Shown here: positions 25,452-35,923 of the stretch, one piece after another
Numbering within the stretch: position 1 is the stretch's first letter
Layout of the letters: every line of letters begins with the position of its first letter
NCBI RefSeq assembly: GCF_000420705.1
Contig: NZ_ATVL01000009.1
Coordinates: forward strand, 1-64,000
From: Hymenobacter norwichensis DSM 15439
GTDB lineage: Bacteria; Bacteroidota; Bacteroidia; Cytophagales; Hymenobacteraceae
Direction of reading: 5' to 3'
Length of the DNA: 64,000 bases
Made by a program: the position numbers and the translations under genes
The notes under the pieces: generated by a model
What the model was told of the DNA's origin: nothing
What the model saw: only the letters and a program-made list of their open reading frames with translations
The model's database searches: none

Positions 25452-25487
25452 GGGTGTAGAAATGCAAGGTGTGGCGTCTCTACACCC
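25452..25487 (+). terminator. Hairpin after the LacI gene
   Basis: GGGTGTAGA (25452-25460) pairs with TCTACACCC (25479-25487), 34 bases after the stop codon. Confidence 0.45.
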
Positions 25488-25521
25488 ACCCCATTTCCAC
25501 AAACCACTCCGTGCTTATTAT

Positions 25522-25568
25522 AAATGGCAGTAGCATGAAAGCTCTGGGCTCCCGCGCTACTGCCATTT
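25522..25568. terminator. Second hairpin between the LacI and M13 peptidase genes
   Basis: AAATGGCAGTAGC (25522-25534) and its complement (25556-25568) form a 13-bp stem between convergent genes, 38 bases past the M13 stop; it probably serves that gene. Confidence 0.6.
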
Positions 25569-25605
25569 AACTTGTTTAACCAGGCTATTCGTCTGAGCGG
25601 CTTGG

Positions 25606-27639
25606 CTACCAGATGGCTACCCGCTCACTTACGGGCTGCCACATCTTGTCGCCTTCTTTGATGTTGAAGGCCGTGTAAAACGCCTCTATGTTTGAGAGCG
25701 GCCCATTCACCCGGAACCGGGCGGGGGAGTGAGGATCGGTGAGTACTTGGGTCCGCATGCTTTCGTCCCTGGCTTTAATGCGCCAGATGGCGGCGTAGGA
25801 TAGAAAGAAACGCTGGTCGGGCGTGAGGCCGTCAATTAGTTGGGTTCCCTTGCCCTGCGCTGTTTTCTTGAAGGCTTGGTAGGCGACCGTCACACCGCAC
25901 AAGTCGCCGATGTTCTCGCCTAGGGTAAGTTTCCCGTTGACGTGCAGCGTATCGAGCGCCACGTATTGGCTGAACTGCTTGGACAAGGCTGCGCCCCGCG
26001 CCGTGAAGTTTTTCTTGTCGGCCGAGGTCCACCAGTTTTTGTAGCGCCCTTGCTCGTTGAACTGGCTGCCCTGGTCGTCGAAGCCATGGCTGATTTCGTG
26101 CCCGATGACCGTGGCAATGCCGCCGTAGTTGGCCGCATCATCGGCTTGCGGATCGAAGAAGGGCGGCAGCAGAATACCCGCCGGAAACATGATTTCATTG
26201 TTGAGCGGGTTATAAGATGCATTCAGCGTAGACGGCGTCATGCTCCACAGGGCGCGGTTCACCGGCTTACCTACCCGGTTGAAGCCGTCCCGAAACGCGA
26301 AAACGGTAGCGGCTTTGATGTTGCTGAAGTAGTCGGGGCCAATCTGGAGGGCAGAGTAGTCGCGCCATTTATCGGGATAGGCAATCTTTCTGCGAATGGT
26401 GCTCAACTTTTGCAGCGCCTTTTCCTTGGTCGGGGCAGTCATCCAGGTGTTGGTTTGAATGCGCTCAGCGAAAGAGGTAGTCACGTTTTGCACCAGCTCG
26501 TCGATTCGCTTCTTGGCGTCGGCCGTGAAATATTTCTCCACGTACGCTTTCCCCAACACTTCACCCAGCAACCCATCTGCTACCAGCACCATCTGCTCGC
26601 TCCGGGGCCGCATCTGCGTGCGGCCTGTGAGAGTGGTTACGTAGAACGCAAACTGGGCTTCAACAAAAGGCATACTCAGTGCCGAAGCTGCACTGTTGAG
26701 CAGGCGCACCTTCAGGTAGTCTTTCCAAGTGGCAAGAGGCGTAGCCGTTAGCTCTTTGTGGAGCCCAGTGAAGAATTCGGGTTGCGCCACTATGATTTTG
26801 GCCGGTGGAATGCTCAGCTGCTGGAACATGGAATTGAACCCGAGCAGCGGAAATTGCTTCTGCGCTTTGTCGAGGGTGTAATAGTTTAGCAGCTTCCGGA
26901 TATTCCGGTTCTCAGTGGCGGTTCGGGCCCCAAGGGCAAGGCGCGTTTCCAGGGCCATAACGGCCGTGGCATTTGCCTGGGCCGCATCTTTGGGAGTGCC
27001 CGAAAGTTCCAGCAGCCGCTGGAGGTACACCACGTACTGGGTCCGGGTAGCTACGGCTTTGGGGCTGGCCTCGGCGTAGTACGACTTATCAGGCAGTCCC
27101 ATGCCGCTCTGGCTCAGGGTGATGATTTCGACGTCATTCCGAATCGGGTCAGCAATATGCCCCAGCCTGAACAGCGGAGCCGTGCCTCCAACCAGCCCGG
27201 CCGCGTACTGCGTGGTGACTTCGGTAGCTATTCCCTGCGGGCTGCTAATCGCGTCGATGCGTTGCAAATCGGCCTGCACCGGTTGCACACCTAGCTTGTC
27301 GATGACAGCCGTATTCATGCCGCTGTTATACAGGTCCTGTAACTTTTGCGCATCGCTGCCGGGTTGGTTTTTCTGGGCGGCAATTGCCTGTAGTAGCTCC
27401 TGTAATTGAAGTCGGGTTTTCTTTTGAAGAATGGCCCAGTTTCCCCACGAAGCCTCAGAGGCCGGAATCTCATTGGCTTTCAACCAGCCGCCGTTGGCAT
27501 AGGCGTAAAAATCGTCGCCGGGCTTCACTGCCCGGTCGATAGTAGTTTGGTCGAGGTACGGGCCTTGTGCTTGCGCTAGAGTAGAGCAGCTTAGAGTAAG
27601 TAGTGTGGAAAGAATAAATGTTTGTTTCACAATTGACAA
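25606..27639 (-). CDS. M13-family (neprilysin-like) zinc metallopeptidase
   Basis: Secreted or periplasmic endopeptidase cleaving short peptides. The 677-residue product has a signal peptide (TFILSTLLTLSCSTLAQAQG). The large N-terminal helical M13 domain follows (DDFYAYANGGWLKANEIPASEASWGNW), then the catalytic domain with zinc motif HEISH (His514, Glu515, His518) and GENIGD (Glu575, third ligand; Asp579). NAYYNP-type substrate strand is present as NASYNPLNNEIMFPAGIL. It ends in VAIW, close to the CXXW-type end of neprilysins. Not functionally tied to its neighbours; convergent with the LacI gene. Confidence 0.94.
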   Translation of the reverse strand: MSIVKQTFILSTLLTLSCSTLAQAQGPYLDQTTIDRAVKPGDDFYAYANGGWLKANEIPASEASWGNWAILQKKTRLQLQELLQAIAAQKNQPGSDAQKLQDLYNSGMNTAVIDKLGVQPVQADLQRIDAISSPQGIATEVTTQYAAGLVGGTAPLFRLGHIADPIRNDVEIITLSQSGMGLPDKSYYAEASPKAVATRTQYVVYLQRLLELSGTPKDAAQANATAVMALETRLALGARTATENRNIRKLLNYYTLDKAQKQFPLLGFNSMFQQLSIPPAKIIVAQPEFFTGLHKELTATPLATWKDYLKVRLLNSAASALSMPFVEAQFAFYVTTLTGRTQMRPRSEQMVLVADGLLGEVLGKAYVEKYFTADAKKRIDELVQNVTTSFAERIQTNTWMTAPTKEKALQKLSTIRRKIAYPDKWRDYSALQIGPDYFSNIKAATVFAFRDGFNRVGKPVNRALWSMTPSTLNASYNPLNNEIMFPAGILLPPFFDPQADDAANYGGIATVIGHEISHGFDDQGSQFNEQGRYKNWWTSADKKNFTARGAALSKQFSQYVALDTLHVNGKLTLGENIGDLCGVTVAYQAFKKTAQGKGTQLIDGLTPDQRFFLSYAAIWRIKARDESMRTQVLTDPHSPARFRVNGPLSNIEAFYTAFNIKEGDKMWQPVSERVAIW

Positions 27640-27860
27640 TAGGTTAAAAGAAAAGCGAGATTTGGAAATATACCTGATTATATTTTAATATTATTATATA
27701 AATATAAATTAAAACTTAAGAAAAAGAGCAGCCAAAGGTTGAGCTTACTAAGCCGCAATTGCTGGTAACTCCACCCGTGCAGAACTGCCGCAACCCAAAC
27801 TTCATGTAACCTACAGCGCGTTTATCTAGTCTTGAGGTATTCCAATCAACCCTCACTGCT
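27640..27860. other. AT-rich divergent promoter region
   Basis: The part at 27660-27730 is strikingly AT-rich for this genome, with runs of TATA and TTAAAA, directly upstream of the M13 gene. It should hold divergent promoters for the peptidase and the SDR. No clear TAnnTTTG box was recognised. Confidence 0.4.
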
Positions 27861-28679
27861 ATGACAACATCTGCTGCCTCGCAACGCCTTCAGAAACAAG
27901 TAGCCCTGGTCACGGGCGGAAGCTCCGGAATCGGGGCTGGAGTAGCCAAAGCCATGGCGGCGGAAGGCGCCACGGTTATCGTCAATTACGCGCACAGTGC
28001 CGACGAAGCCGAAGAGGTGCGCCAGGAGATTGAAAAAGCTGGCGGTAAGGCCATTACCATCAAGGCCGACGTGAGCAAGGAAGACGAAGTGCTGGCCATG
28101 TTCGACCAGATTCGCAAGGAGTTCGGTACGCTGCACATCCTCGTCAACAACTCCGGTATTCAGGTGGATTCGCCCTTCCTGGATATGACGCTGGAGCAGT
28201 GGCAGAAAGTAATAGACGTGAACCTGACAGGCCAGTTTCTGTGCGCCCGTGAAGCCGCCCGCGAGTTTGTGCGGCGCGGCCCGCAGCCGGAAATTTCCAA
28301 AGCCACCGGCAAGATTATCTGCATGAGTAGCGTGCACGAAGTCATTCCGTGGGCTGGCCACGTCAACTACGCTACCAGCAAGGGCGGCATCATGCAGCTG
28401 ATGAAATCCACGGCTCAGGAACTGGCGCCCCACAAAATTCGGGTGAATAGCATCGGGCCCGGCGCCATTGCCACGCCCATCAACTTAGAAGCTCGCGACA
28501 CGCCCGAAGAAGAAAAAAGCCTGCTCACCCTCATTCCCTATGGCCGCATTGGGGAGCCTGCCGACATCGGTAGCGTAGCCGTGTGGCTGGCCTCCGACGA
28601 GTCGGACTACGTGACGGGCATCACCCTATTTGCCGACGGCGGCATGACCCTGTATCCTGGTTTCGCCGACAATGGTTGA
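27861..28679 (+). CDS. Short-chain dehydrogenase, glucose 1-dehydrogenase-like
   Basis: NAD(P)-dependent oxidoreductase of the classical SDR family, 272 residues, cytoplasmic. Seen are the cofactor motif TGGSSGIGAGVAKAM, the structural NNSG (usually NNAG), the catalytic Ser in CMSSVHEVIPW and Tyr-Lys in YATSK. GSVAVWLASDESDYVTGITLFADGGMTLYPGF is typical of glucose 1-dehydrogenase-like members. The following gene encodes a GH63-like glucosidase, so glucose oxidation is plausible, but the substrate is not decided by sequence. Confidence 0.85.
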   Translation: MTTSAASQRLQKQVALVTGGSSGIGAGVAKAMAAEGATVIVNYAHSADEAEEVRQEIEKAGGKAITIKADVSKEDEVLAMFDQIRKEFGTLHILVNNSGIQVDSPFLDMTLEQWQKVIDVNLTGQFLCAREAAREFVRRGPQPEISKATGKIICMSSVHEVIPWAGHVNYATSKGGIMQLMKSTAQELAPHKIRVNSIGPGAIATPINLEARDTPEEEKSLLTLIPYGRIGEPADIGSVAVWLASDESDYVTGITLFADGGMTLYPGFADNG

Positions 28680-28689
28680 TGCAGCGGGG

Positions 28690-28743
28690 CCTGGGTAAAA
28701 AGCGGTTAGCTAACAGCTACTAGCTGACCGTTTTTTACTCAGG
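28690..28743. terminator. Long-stem terminator between the SDR and GH63-like genes
   Basis: 28690-28711 pairs with 28721-28743 over more than 20 positions with a few G-T pairs. The stem contains AAAA on one side and TTTTTT on the other, so it could stop transcription in either direction. Confidence 0.7.
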
Positions 28744-28783
28744 TTCTCTGCCAGCATACACTTCACACCACATCAACAGGCTG

Positions 28784-31423
<2,640 letters not shown>

Positions 31424-31433
31424 GTTGTCCGTT

Positions 31434-31534
31434 GTTCGCTGTTAGTTTTTCGTTGTTCGTAGCAATGTGAAAATCATCAGCGAATGGGGTAGCGCAAGTG
31501 TCGAAAAATAAAAAACTGATAACGAAAAACGAAC
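31434..31534. repeat. Imperfect inverted repeat before the cyclase gene
   Basis: GTTCGCTGTTAGTTTTT (31434-31450) faces AAAAACTGATAACGAAAAAC (from 31511), with part of the arm duplicated. It occupies the gap up to the ATG at 31538, so its 3' arm would form part of the leader. Confidence 0.5.
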
Positions 31535-31537
31535 AAT

Positions 31538-32173
31538 ATGTCCGACTGGCTCGACCTTACCACACCCATTTCCGACGGCATGGCCTACTGGCCCGATAAC
31601 GCCCCGGTACACATCAAAAAAACGCTCAGCATCCAGCGCGGCGACGCTGCCAACGTGACGGAAATAAGCATGAGCGTGCACACCGCCACCCACGTAGATG
31701 CCGCCCTACACTTTCTTGATGACGGCGCCGACGTAGCCGCACTAGACCTCAACACGCTCATTGGCCTGGCGCACGTCGTGGAAATTCAGGACCCCAAGTT
31801 CATCACCCGCGCCGAGTTGGAAGGCCTGCTGTTACAACCCGGTGCGCGGCTGTTGTTCAAAACCCGCAACTCCGACCAGGAGTGGGCGCAAGCACCTTTC
31901 AACCCCGATTTTGTGCGCGTACGTGCCGATGCTGCCGAGTGGCTGCGTGAGCAGGAAGTGGCCTGCGTTGGCGTCGATTATTTGTCGGTCGGCCCCGCCG
32001 ATACGCACAATATTCTGCTCAAGGCCGGCATCAGCATCATTGAAGGGCTGGCGCTGCAAAACGTGGAACCAGGCCAATATGATATGGTGTGTTTGCCCCT
32101 GAAAATTGTGGGAGCCGATGGCGCCCCGGCCCGCGTCATTGCCCGTAAGCGGGAGGATTTTGGGCCGCAATAA
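31538..32173 (+). CDS. Cyclase-family metal-dependent hydrolase (kynurenine-formamidase-like)
   Basis: Member of the cyclase/KynB superfamily, which hydrolyses amide or ester bonds with bound metals; 211 residues, cytoplasmic. The signature begins LTTPISDGMAYWPDNAPV and continues to the metal motif SVHTATHVDAALHFLDDG (the usual form is HxGTHxDxPxH). VGVDYLSVGPADTHNILLKAGISIIEGLALQNVEPGQYDMVCLPLKI follows, also family-typical. Pro of the motif is replaced by Ala. No tryptophan-catabolism genes are nearby, so kynurenine formamidase is not supported and the substrate is unknown. Confidence 0.83.
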   Translation: MSDWLDLTTPISDGMAYWPDNAPVHIKKTLSIQRGDAANVTEISMSVHTATHVDAALHFLDDGADVAALDLNTLIGLAHVVEIQDPKFITRAELEGLLLQPGARLLFKTRNSDQEWAQAPFNPDFVRVRADAAEWLREQEVACVGVDYLSVGPADTHNILLKAGISIIEGLALQNVEPGQYDMVCLPLKIVGADGAPARVIARKREDFGPQ

Positions 32174-32399
32174 CAAGTGGAGATAGGGGCGGGGCTGGAA
32201 AATCTGAGGTAGCTAGTAGTCGCTCGGAAATGGCCTTGCCTGAGTATGAGGGCTATAAGGCGCGGTGTGCAGTTTGTAGCGAAACCCGAGTGCTTTGCGC
32301 TTCCACTTTTTCAGGAAAAAGCATTATCATCAACTACGCCAAGCGCGTTTCCTATCTCCTGTTTCGGAGCCTTTTTGCGGCTTCCGCTGTTGTTTACTC

Positions 32400-33104
32400 G
32401 TGACTGATTCCTCTACTCCGCGGCCCGCATTGTTGCGCGTGCCCTACGACGATTACCGGGCCCTCCCAGCCATTGCCAACTCTGATTTATCGCGGCTGCG
32501 CGACGCACTATACGGCCGTCCGCCCCGTCCCATTTCCTCGCTTGGGGCGCTCGGGCTGGGCACCGCCTTTCACACGGCCCTGCTGGAACCCGACTTGTAT
32601 GAGCCGGGGTTGCCGGGCATCAACGACACCCTGATTTGGTGGATGGTGGACGGCGTGAAGCTAAATCCGGAAGTGAATGCGCTGCTGGAAATTGGTACGC
32701 CCGAGCCCAGTTGCATCTTCACCGAGCCCACTACCGGCACACTCTGTAAGCTCCGCGCCGACCTCATCGTGGACCAGCCCGGCCAGCCCTACACCATCAT
32801 CGACTTTAAAACCACCCTGGCCCGCGACCAAGACCACTTTATTGCGCAGTGTAGCGGCTACGACTACGACCGGCAAGCCGCGTTCTACTCCGATGCCCTC
32901 AACGCCGACCGGTTCATTTTGGTAGGGGTGCAGAAAGTGGAGCCGTTCAGCTTGTTCGTGTTCGAGGTGCCGCCTCACATGCTGGCTGAGGGCCGCGCCA
33001 AGTACCTGCGGCTGCTCAAGTTGCTGCACCCCGATACGCTGGTGCCCAGCGCCGTAGCCGGGGCCATCCGGGAGGTGCGCGACTCATTACAAGGCGAAGG
33101 ATAG
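32400..33104 (+). CDS. PD-(D/E)XK nuclease-like protein (exodeoxyribonuclease VIII type)
   Basis: A 234-residue orphan of the restriction-endonuclease-like fold. Seen are LSRLRDALYGRPPRP, LGLGTAFHTALLEPDLYE, the catalytic core LRADLIVDQPGQPYTIIDFKTT (Asp ... DFK) and QAAFYSDALNADRFILVGV. These match RecE/exonuclease VIII C-terminal-like proteins, often of phage origin. GTG 32400 is the likeliest start; a TTG at 32295 would add 35 residues without homologous character. No recombinase (RecT/Beta) gene lies beside it, so it may be a domesticated phage remnant. Activity is inferred from motif conservation. Confidence 0.72.
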   Translation: MTDSSTPRPALLRVPYDDYRALPAIANSDLSRLRDALYGRPPRPISSLGALGLGTAFHTALLEPDLYEPGLPGINDTLIWWMVDGVKLNPEVNALLEIGTPEPSCIFTEPTTGTLCKLRADLIVDQPGQPYTIIDFKTTLARDQDHFIAQCSGYDYDRQAAFYSDALNADRFILVGVQKVEPFSLFVFEVPPHMLAEGRAKYLRLLKLLHPDTLVPSAVAGAIREVRDSLQGEG

Positions 33105-33158
33105 GTTGTCGGCAGCCACTTTTGCTGCGCGGCTGTGCGCAAATAACGGGCTGATTCG

Positions 33159-33190
33159 TTTGGAATTTCTAAACCCGTTTTCTATACTTG
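33159..33190 (+). promoter_or_regulatory. Bacteroidota-type promoter of the RNA/leader locus
   Basis: TTTG at 33159-33162 and TATACTTG at 33183-33190 are 20 bases apart, matching the TTTG / TAnnTTTG consensus of the Bacteroidota primary sigma factor at all but one position. Transcription would start near 33197. Confidence 0.6.
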
Positions 33191-33218
33191 CGTACACCTC
33201 GGCAAAACCAATATCCGA

Positions 33219-33308
33219 ATGCGTCTTTTCAGCAATAATATTTCTATGAATAACTCGGCCAATAATTTGGCTTGGGCATGGAAGGCTGTTGCACCATTGG
33301 AAAAGTAA
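33219..33308 (+). CDS. Possible 29-residue leader peptide
   Basis: ATG 33219 to TAA 33308 encodes a 29-residue peptide ending WAWKAVAPLEK. Two Trp codons (TGG GCA TGG) lie exactly in segment 1 of the overlapping attenuator-like fold. Position just after a good promoter and the overlap with the structure favour a real leader peptide. There is no obvious Shine-Dalgarno sequence, which is common in this phylum. A short chance ORF is the alternative. Confidence 0.45.
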   Translation: MRLFSNNISMNNSANNLAWAWKAVAPLEK

Positions 33309-33333
33309 AAATCAACTCTCGATTTTCCTCTGA

Positions 33334-33364
33334 AAGCCTTCCATGCATCTGGAAGGCTTTTTTT
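33334..33364 (+). terminator. Strong intrinsic terminator of the leader transcript
   Basis: AGCCTTCC (33335-33342) pairs with GGAAGGCT (33351-33358) across an eight-base loop and is followed by a run of seven T. It is the clearest rho-independent terminator in this part of the window. Confidence 0.85.
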
Positions 33365-33392
33365 ATGCTCTTATCCAAACTACATGAGTACA

Positions 33393-33530
33393 CGGGCAGC
33401 TACCATCAGATAGCTGCCGCCGAAAACAGCTGAGGGTGCGAGGCCTACCGCAAAGCAGGTCACCACGCGCCCAGAACAGCGCAGGTGGGGAAGCAGGTTT
33501 GGCGGCCGTAGCTTCTTCACCTGTTTTTTT
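33393..33530 (+). ncRNA. Candidate structured RNA with its own terminator
   Basis: The stretch has nested complementarity: hairpin GGCAGCTA / TAGCTGCC (33395-33418), CCGCC-AAAAC with GTTTGGCGG, CACC / GGTG enclosing GCGC / GCGC, and a final stem CAGGTGGGGAAGC (33482-33494) with GCTTCTTCACCTG (33511-33523) followed by seven T. It does not read as protein. It contains AGGTCA and GGAAGCAG, which recall SRP RNA domain IV, but the GGAA-capped arrangement is absent, so I do not call it SRP RNA. Class unknown. Confidence 0.4.
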
Positions 33531-33589
33531 GTGCCCAACTGAGGCTGCCGCTTACCGAATTGCGCGAGTCATTATCGGCCGTGGTGCAC

Positions 33590-34897
33590 CTACTTCTGTG
33601 ACTCCAGCACCCGCTGTGCCACCTCAGCCCCGCTTACCAGCGCCGCTTCCACCGTCCCGATGTAGGGCCCATCATACACACCTTCACCGGCTACAAATAG
33701 CGTTTGGGCAACCGGCGTAGCTAAGGTGGTACGGTTGGCGGCGGCTCCTACGGCAGTGTAGGCGTAAGCTCCCAGCGCATACGGGTCGGCGGCCCAGTTT
33801 ATTACGCGGTGAGCCCGGAGCTGGCTGCGCAAATACGCTGAACTCGTGCCTAATAAGCTGGCTAATGATGCCAAGGCCTGCGTCAGAACAACTTCGTTGG
33901 GAGTGTGCTGGTGGCGGGTGGCGGCAGGACCGGCCAGCCAGCCCGTAAGCAACGGCCGCGGGTCGGGTAGCTGGGACCACCACGTGGGGAAAGGCGCATC
34001 CGAAAACAGGAAGCTAAGGTCGGGCTTTGGCTGGGTGAGGTCAGTAGAAGGCTGCTGCCAGATAACGGTTTTGAATTCCAGCAGCACTTTAATAACTGCT
34101 CCAAAACCCAGTTGAGCGGCGGCGGCGCGGTGCTCGGGCAGGTCGGGCGTGATGTGCAGGTAACTGGCGCTATCTGCTGCGGTCTGCCAGACGCCTAGTG
34201 GTACGGTAACAACAACTTGCTGCGCCCGAAACACGCGGCCATCCACAGTTTGCACGTCTGCTTGGCCCGGCTGCCAGCGGATTTCCTGCACCGGCGTTTC
34301 CAAGTATAGCTGACCGCCTGCTTGCTGTAGCTGCGTAGCTAGCTGGTCGATTAGCTCACTGTACGTGCCCTCGGGGTGCGGCGAATCGTCGAAGCCGCCA
34401 CCGCTAAGCTCGTCGCGCAAAGCGAAGGCGCTGGCCCGAGTGGCATCGGCAGCATCGTAGCCTTCGGCAAAGCGCGTGACTTGCTCACGCAACGGGGCAT
34501 AGGGTTCGGCGCCGAAGTGCTGAGAAAGAAAATTAGCTAAAGTAATATCCTCGCTCAGCGCATGCAGCTTTTCCAGCAGTTCCGGCAGGTTCTCAATGAA
34601 ATCCTCCGACTCGCGGGTTTCGCCCTGCACCACTTGGTAGGTGGAGCCGGTGGTTGGGATACTGGTGCGGCCAGCTTCGGCCAGCAAGCTGCGTGTAAGG
34701 GGTACGTCGCCGTGCAGGAACTCGGCCCCGCCCTCCGTGGGTGCCGAAAAGCCGGCGTCGGTGAAAGTATGGATTCGGCCGCCGCAACGGTTACGGGCTT
34801 CCAGAACTGCTACGGTTCGGCCGGCGCGGGCCAGCGTGCGAGCCGCCAGCAAACCCGCGGCCCCGGCTCCAATTACAAGCACATCTACTTCTCTCAT
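33590..34897 (-). CDS. Flavin-containing monoamine-oxidase-like protein
   Basis: FAD-dependent amine oxidase of the MAO/polyamine oxidase family; 435 residues, no export signal. The N-terminus has the dinucleotide-binding motif VLVIGAGAAGLLAARTLARAG and the family stretch LEARNRCGGRIHTFTDAGFSAPTEGGAEFLHG. The C-terminal FAD site is LFVAGEGVYDGPYIGTVEAALVSGAEVAQRVL. Substrate is not evident. It stands alone and convergent to the RNA locus at 33197-33530. Confidence 0.87.
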   Translation of the reverse strand: MREVDVLVIGAGAAGLLAARTLARAGRTVAVLEARNRCGGRIHTFTDAGFSAPTEGGAEFLHGDVPLTRSLLAEAGRTSIPTTGSTYQVVQGETRESEDFIENLPELLEKLHALSEDITLANFLSQHFGAEPYAPLREQVTRFAEGYDAADATRASAFALRDELSGGGFDDSPHPEGTYSELIDQLATQLQQAGGQLYLETPVQEIRWQPGQADVQTVDGRVFRAQQVVVTVPLGVWQTAADSASYLHITPDLPEHRAAAAQLGFGAVIKVLLEFKTVIWQQPSTDLTQPKPDLSFLFSDAPFPTWWSQLPDPRPLLTGWLAGPAATRHQHTPNEVVLTQALASLASLLGTSSAYLRSQLRAHRVINWAADPYALGAYAYTAVGAAANRTTLATPVAQTLFVAGEGVYDGPYIGTVEAALVSGAEVAQRVLESQK

Positions 34898-35017
34898 TGC
34901 CTAACCTACCGGCAGCCGGGGTTAAATGTTAGGCGCTTTCCTTATGAAGATGTCTTTGTGGTTGAGCAGTAAATGATTAGAGCTAAGCACAAAGGTATTG
35001 GCCAGCTGAAAAAAGAG

Positions 35018-35039
35018 GCGTGACCTAGCTAGGTCACGC
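35018..35039. repeat. 22-bp perfect palindrome
   Basis: GCGTGACCTAGCTAGGTCAC plus GC reads the same on both strands. It lies in the 273-bp gap between the divergent amine oxidase and TIGR02594-type genes. It could be an operator or an extruding hairpin; no second copy was noticed. Confidence 0.5.
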
Positions 35040-35170
35040 AAGAAAAAGAGCTGGGTGAATAACTTGCTTTAAATATTAAGTTTTTATAATATTATACTGT
35101 TGCAAGCATTTGTGCTACGTGTCAGGCCGGCGCGAACTGAATATGGTTTCGCGCACTACCCCTTATCCTT

Positions 35171-35725
35171 ATGGCAGCATTACCCAAACAATATCAGTGG
35201 TTGGCCAACGAAGCCGGTCCGCGCATGATAAAAGAAGCTTTGGCCGAGCTAGGCACCGTGGAAAAGACCGGTGCCGCCAACAACCCAGTAATTCTGAGTT
35301 GGGCCAAAGAAACAGGCGAGAAAAACGTGGCCCAGATGTACGTCGCCGACAGTATTCCGTGGTGTGGCCTGTTTATGGCCTTAGTAGCCAAACGTGCCGA
35401 AAAAAAGCTGGTGAAAGACCCACTATGGGCCCTGAATTGGGGTACGTTCGGAGTGTTCACCAAAACGGCTATGCTCGGCGACGTGCTAGTATTTGTGCGG
35501 CGCACTGCCGACGGTAGCCGCGCCGGCCATGTGGGCTTGTACGTGGGCGAAGACGATACCGCCTACCACGTGCTCGGCGGCAACCAAGGCGACTGTGTGT
35601 GCGTGGCCCGTATGGCCAAAAACCGCCTCTATGCCGCCCGTCGCCCCGCCTATAACCTGCAACCCGACAACGTGCGGGTGGTCAAACTGGCTGCCGCCGG
35701 CTCATTATCGCACAACGAAGCCTAA
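35171..35725 (+). CDS. TIGR02594/CHAP-like peptidoglycan amidohydrolase-type protein
   Basis: A 184-residue protein of the TIGR02594 family, a CHAP-like cysteine peptidase fold often found in phage lysins and orphan cell-wall enzymes. The catalytic Cys lies in DSIPWCGLFMALVAKRA, the His in RAGHVGLYVGEDDTAYHVLGGNQGD, and VARMAKNRLYAARRP closes the domain. No signal peptide or membrane anchor is visible, so it would need holin-like or other export. No phage structural genes are near. A toxin or effector role is possible but unsupported. Confidence 0.75.
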   Translation: MAALPKQYQWLANEAGPRMIKEALAELGTVEKTGAANNPVILSWAKETGEKNVAQMYVADSIPWCGLFMALVAKRAEKKLVKDPLWALNWGTFGVFTKTAMLGDVLVFVRRTADGSRAGHVGLYVGEDDTAYHVLGGNQGDCVCVARMAKNRLYAARRPAYNLQPDNVRVVKLAAAGSLSHNEA

Positions 35726-35774
35726 ACCACCAGGAGCTCCTGTATATATAATTCAAACAATGATTTCTAGCGGG

Positions 35775-35833
35775 TCAAGCACAATGCAGCCCGAACTTCA
35801 GGCATAAGCTAAAGTGCGGGCTACAGTGCTTGA
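35775..35833. repeat. Imperfect palindrome downstream of the TIGR02594-type gene
   Basis: TCAAGCACAATGCAGCCCGA (from 35775) faces GCGGGCTACAGTGCTTGA (to 35833) with a few mismatches over about 25 bases. It lies between convergent genes and may terminate either, or be another dispersed repeat. Confidence 0.5.
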
Positions 35834-35923
35834 GTTCAGTACGATATAGAGACGCGCAATATATTCTATTGCGTTCGGCTAGTACGTAGGTTGTAGAGCA
35901 ACACCACTTACTGGACCTTTAGC

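Larger units (their letters stand above)
33197..33364 (+). ncRNA. Predicted short transcript with mutually exclusive hairpins
   Basis: Between the promoter at 33159 and a strong terminator lies about 170 nt. Segment 1 (33276-33287, GCATGGAAGGCT) is the exact complement of segment 2 (33335-33346). Part of segment 2 also pairs with segment 3 (33351-33358, GGAAGGCT), which is followed by seven T. Pairing 1:2 and terminator 2:3 exclude each other, as in attenuators. No same-strand gene follows for more than 1.5 kb, so it is either a small RNA or an attenuator whose target is the structured region just after it. Confidence 0.5.

Noticed and set aside
31538..32173. Kynurenine formamidase (kynB)
   Set aside because: The fold fits but no other kynurenine-pathway gene is near and the metal motif lacks its usual Gly and Pro; kept as cyclase-family hydrolase.
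33197..33364. Classical trp-operon attenuator
   Set aside because: No trp gene follows, and stalling at the Trp codons would favour rather than prevent the terminator.
33393..33530. SRP (4.5S) RNA
   Set aside because: AGGTCA and GGAAGCAG are present but not in the conserved order around a GGAA-capped hairpin; left as an unassigned structured RNA.
33436..33720. Possible small plus-strand protein gene after the RNA locus
   Set aside because: It runs through the predicted terminator and into the 3' end of the amine oxidase gene, with no start signal or protein-like pattern.
35171..35725. Part of a prophage
   Set aside because: No integrase, portal, capsid or tail genes are found around it; the nuclease-like gene at 32400 is separated by unrelated genes.
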